Origin: Zoroaster sp. YZ-2022
Taxonomy: Eukaryota; Echinodermata; Asteroidea; Forcipulatida; Zoroasteridae
Assembly: GCA_029582265.1 (NCBI GenBank)
Contig: CM055817.1
Location: 22,946,161-23,010,160, forward strand
Direction: 5' to 3'
Length of the DNA stretch: 64,000 nt
Numbering within the stretch: the stretch's first letter is position 1; each line of letters starts with the position of its first letter. Both the position numbers and the translations under genes were made by a program. Below the pieces are notes generated by a model. It did not search any database. It saw nothing but the letters and a program-made list of their open reading frames with translations, and was not told the origin of the DNA. Shown here in pieces: positions 63,913-64,000 of the stretch.

Positions 63913-64000
63913 TTAACAGCTCATGGCACACACTCCCAGTGCAGACATAAAGCATGCACCAATCCAATAACTGCAAACAATAGGCAAACATTGTATCACA

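Overview
The window is intron-rich, repeat-dense animal DNA from a large-intron genome: split exons with GT/AG borders, tRNA-derived SINEs, a Polinton, LINEs and many MITEs. A GRL101-like leucine-rich-repeat GPCR beside a ZIP8/ZIP14-like transporter suggests a marine deuterostome invertebrate, most likely an echinoderm. The species cannot be named from sequence alone.

Layout. (1) 1-25.9 kb, plus strand: a large receptor gene whose 5' end lies left of the window. Four tandem copies of a CUB + LDLa + LDLa three-exon module are followed by an LRR N-cap exon, five LRR exons and one exon with the hinge, seven transmembrane segments and C-tail. The modules are near-identical segmental duplicates of about 2.9-3.4 kb, and the intronic front of a fifth copy survives at 13.2-15.0 kb, broken by a LINE. 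(2) 26-29.4 kb: SINE and MITE insertions. (3) 29.4-38.0 kb: a nest of transposons. A 6.7 kb degenerate Polinton with terminal inverted repeats and a 6-bp target duplication sits inside a SINE, and an R4/Dong-like LINE remnant sits in the ATT tail of the same SINE. (4) 40.0-55.3 kb, plus strand, continuing past the right edge: the 5' half of a ZIP metal-ion transporter gene (five good exons and one doubtful one). Its introns are packed with MITEs. (5) 55.3-64 kb: SINEs, MITEs, a 1 kb 48-bp minisatellite and ribozyme-like repeats, probably all within the next intron of the transporter gene.

The two genes have no visible functional link. The receptor would bind a ligand through its extracellular CUB/LDLa/LRR region and signal through a rhodopsin-type 7TM domain. 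The transporter would move Zn/Fe/Mn-type divalent metals across a membrane.

The most unusual signal is in the non-coding DNA. There are about fifteen insertions flanked by TTAA, three pairs of which share a single TTAA. At least ten MITE families have interiors filled with one short word on both strands, and several share their ends but differ in that word. A repeat family carries a hammerhead-ribozyme-like hairpin core, with a diverged copy showing compensatory changes. No transposase for the TTAA or word-filled elements is present in the window.
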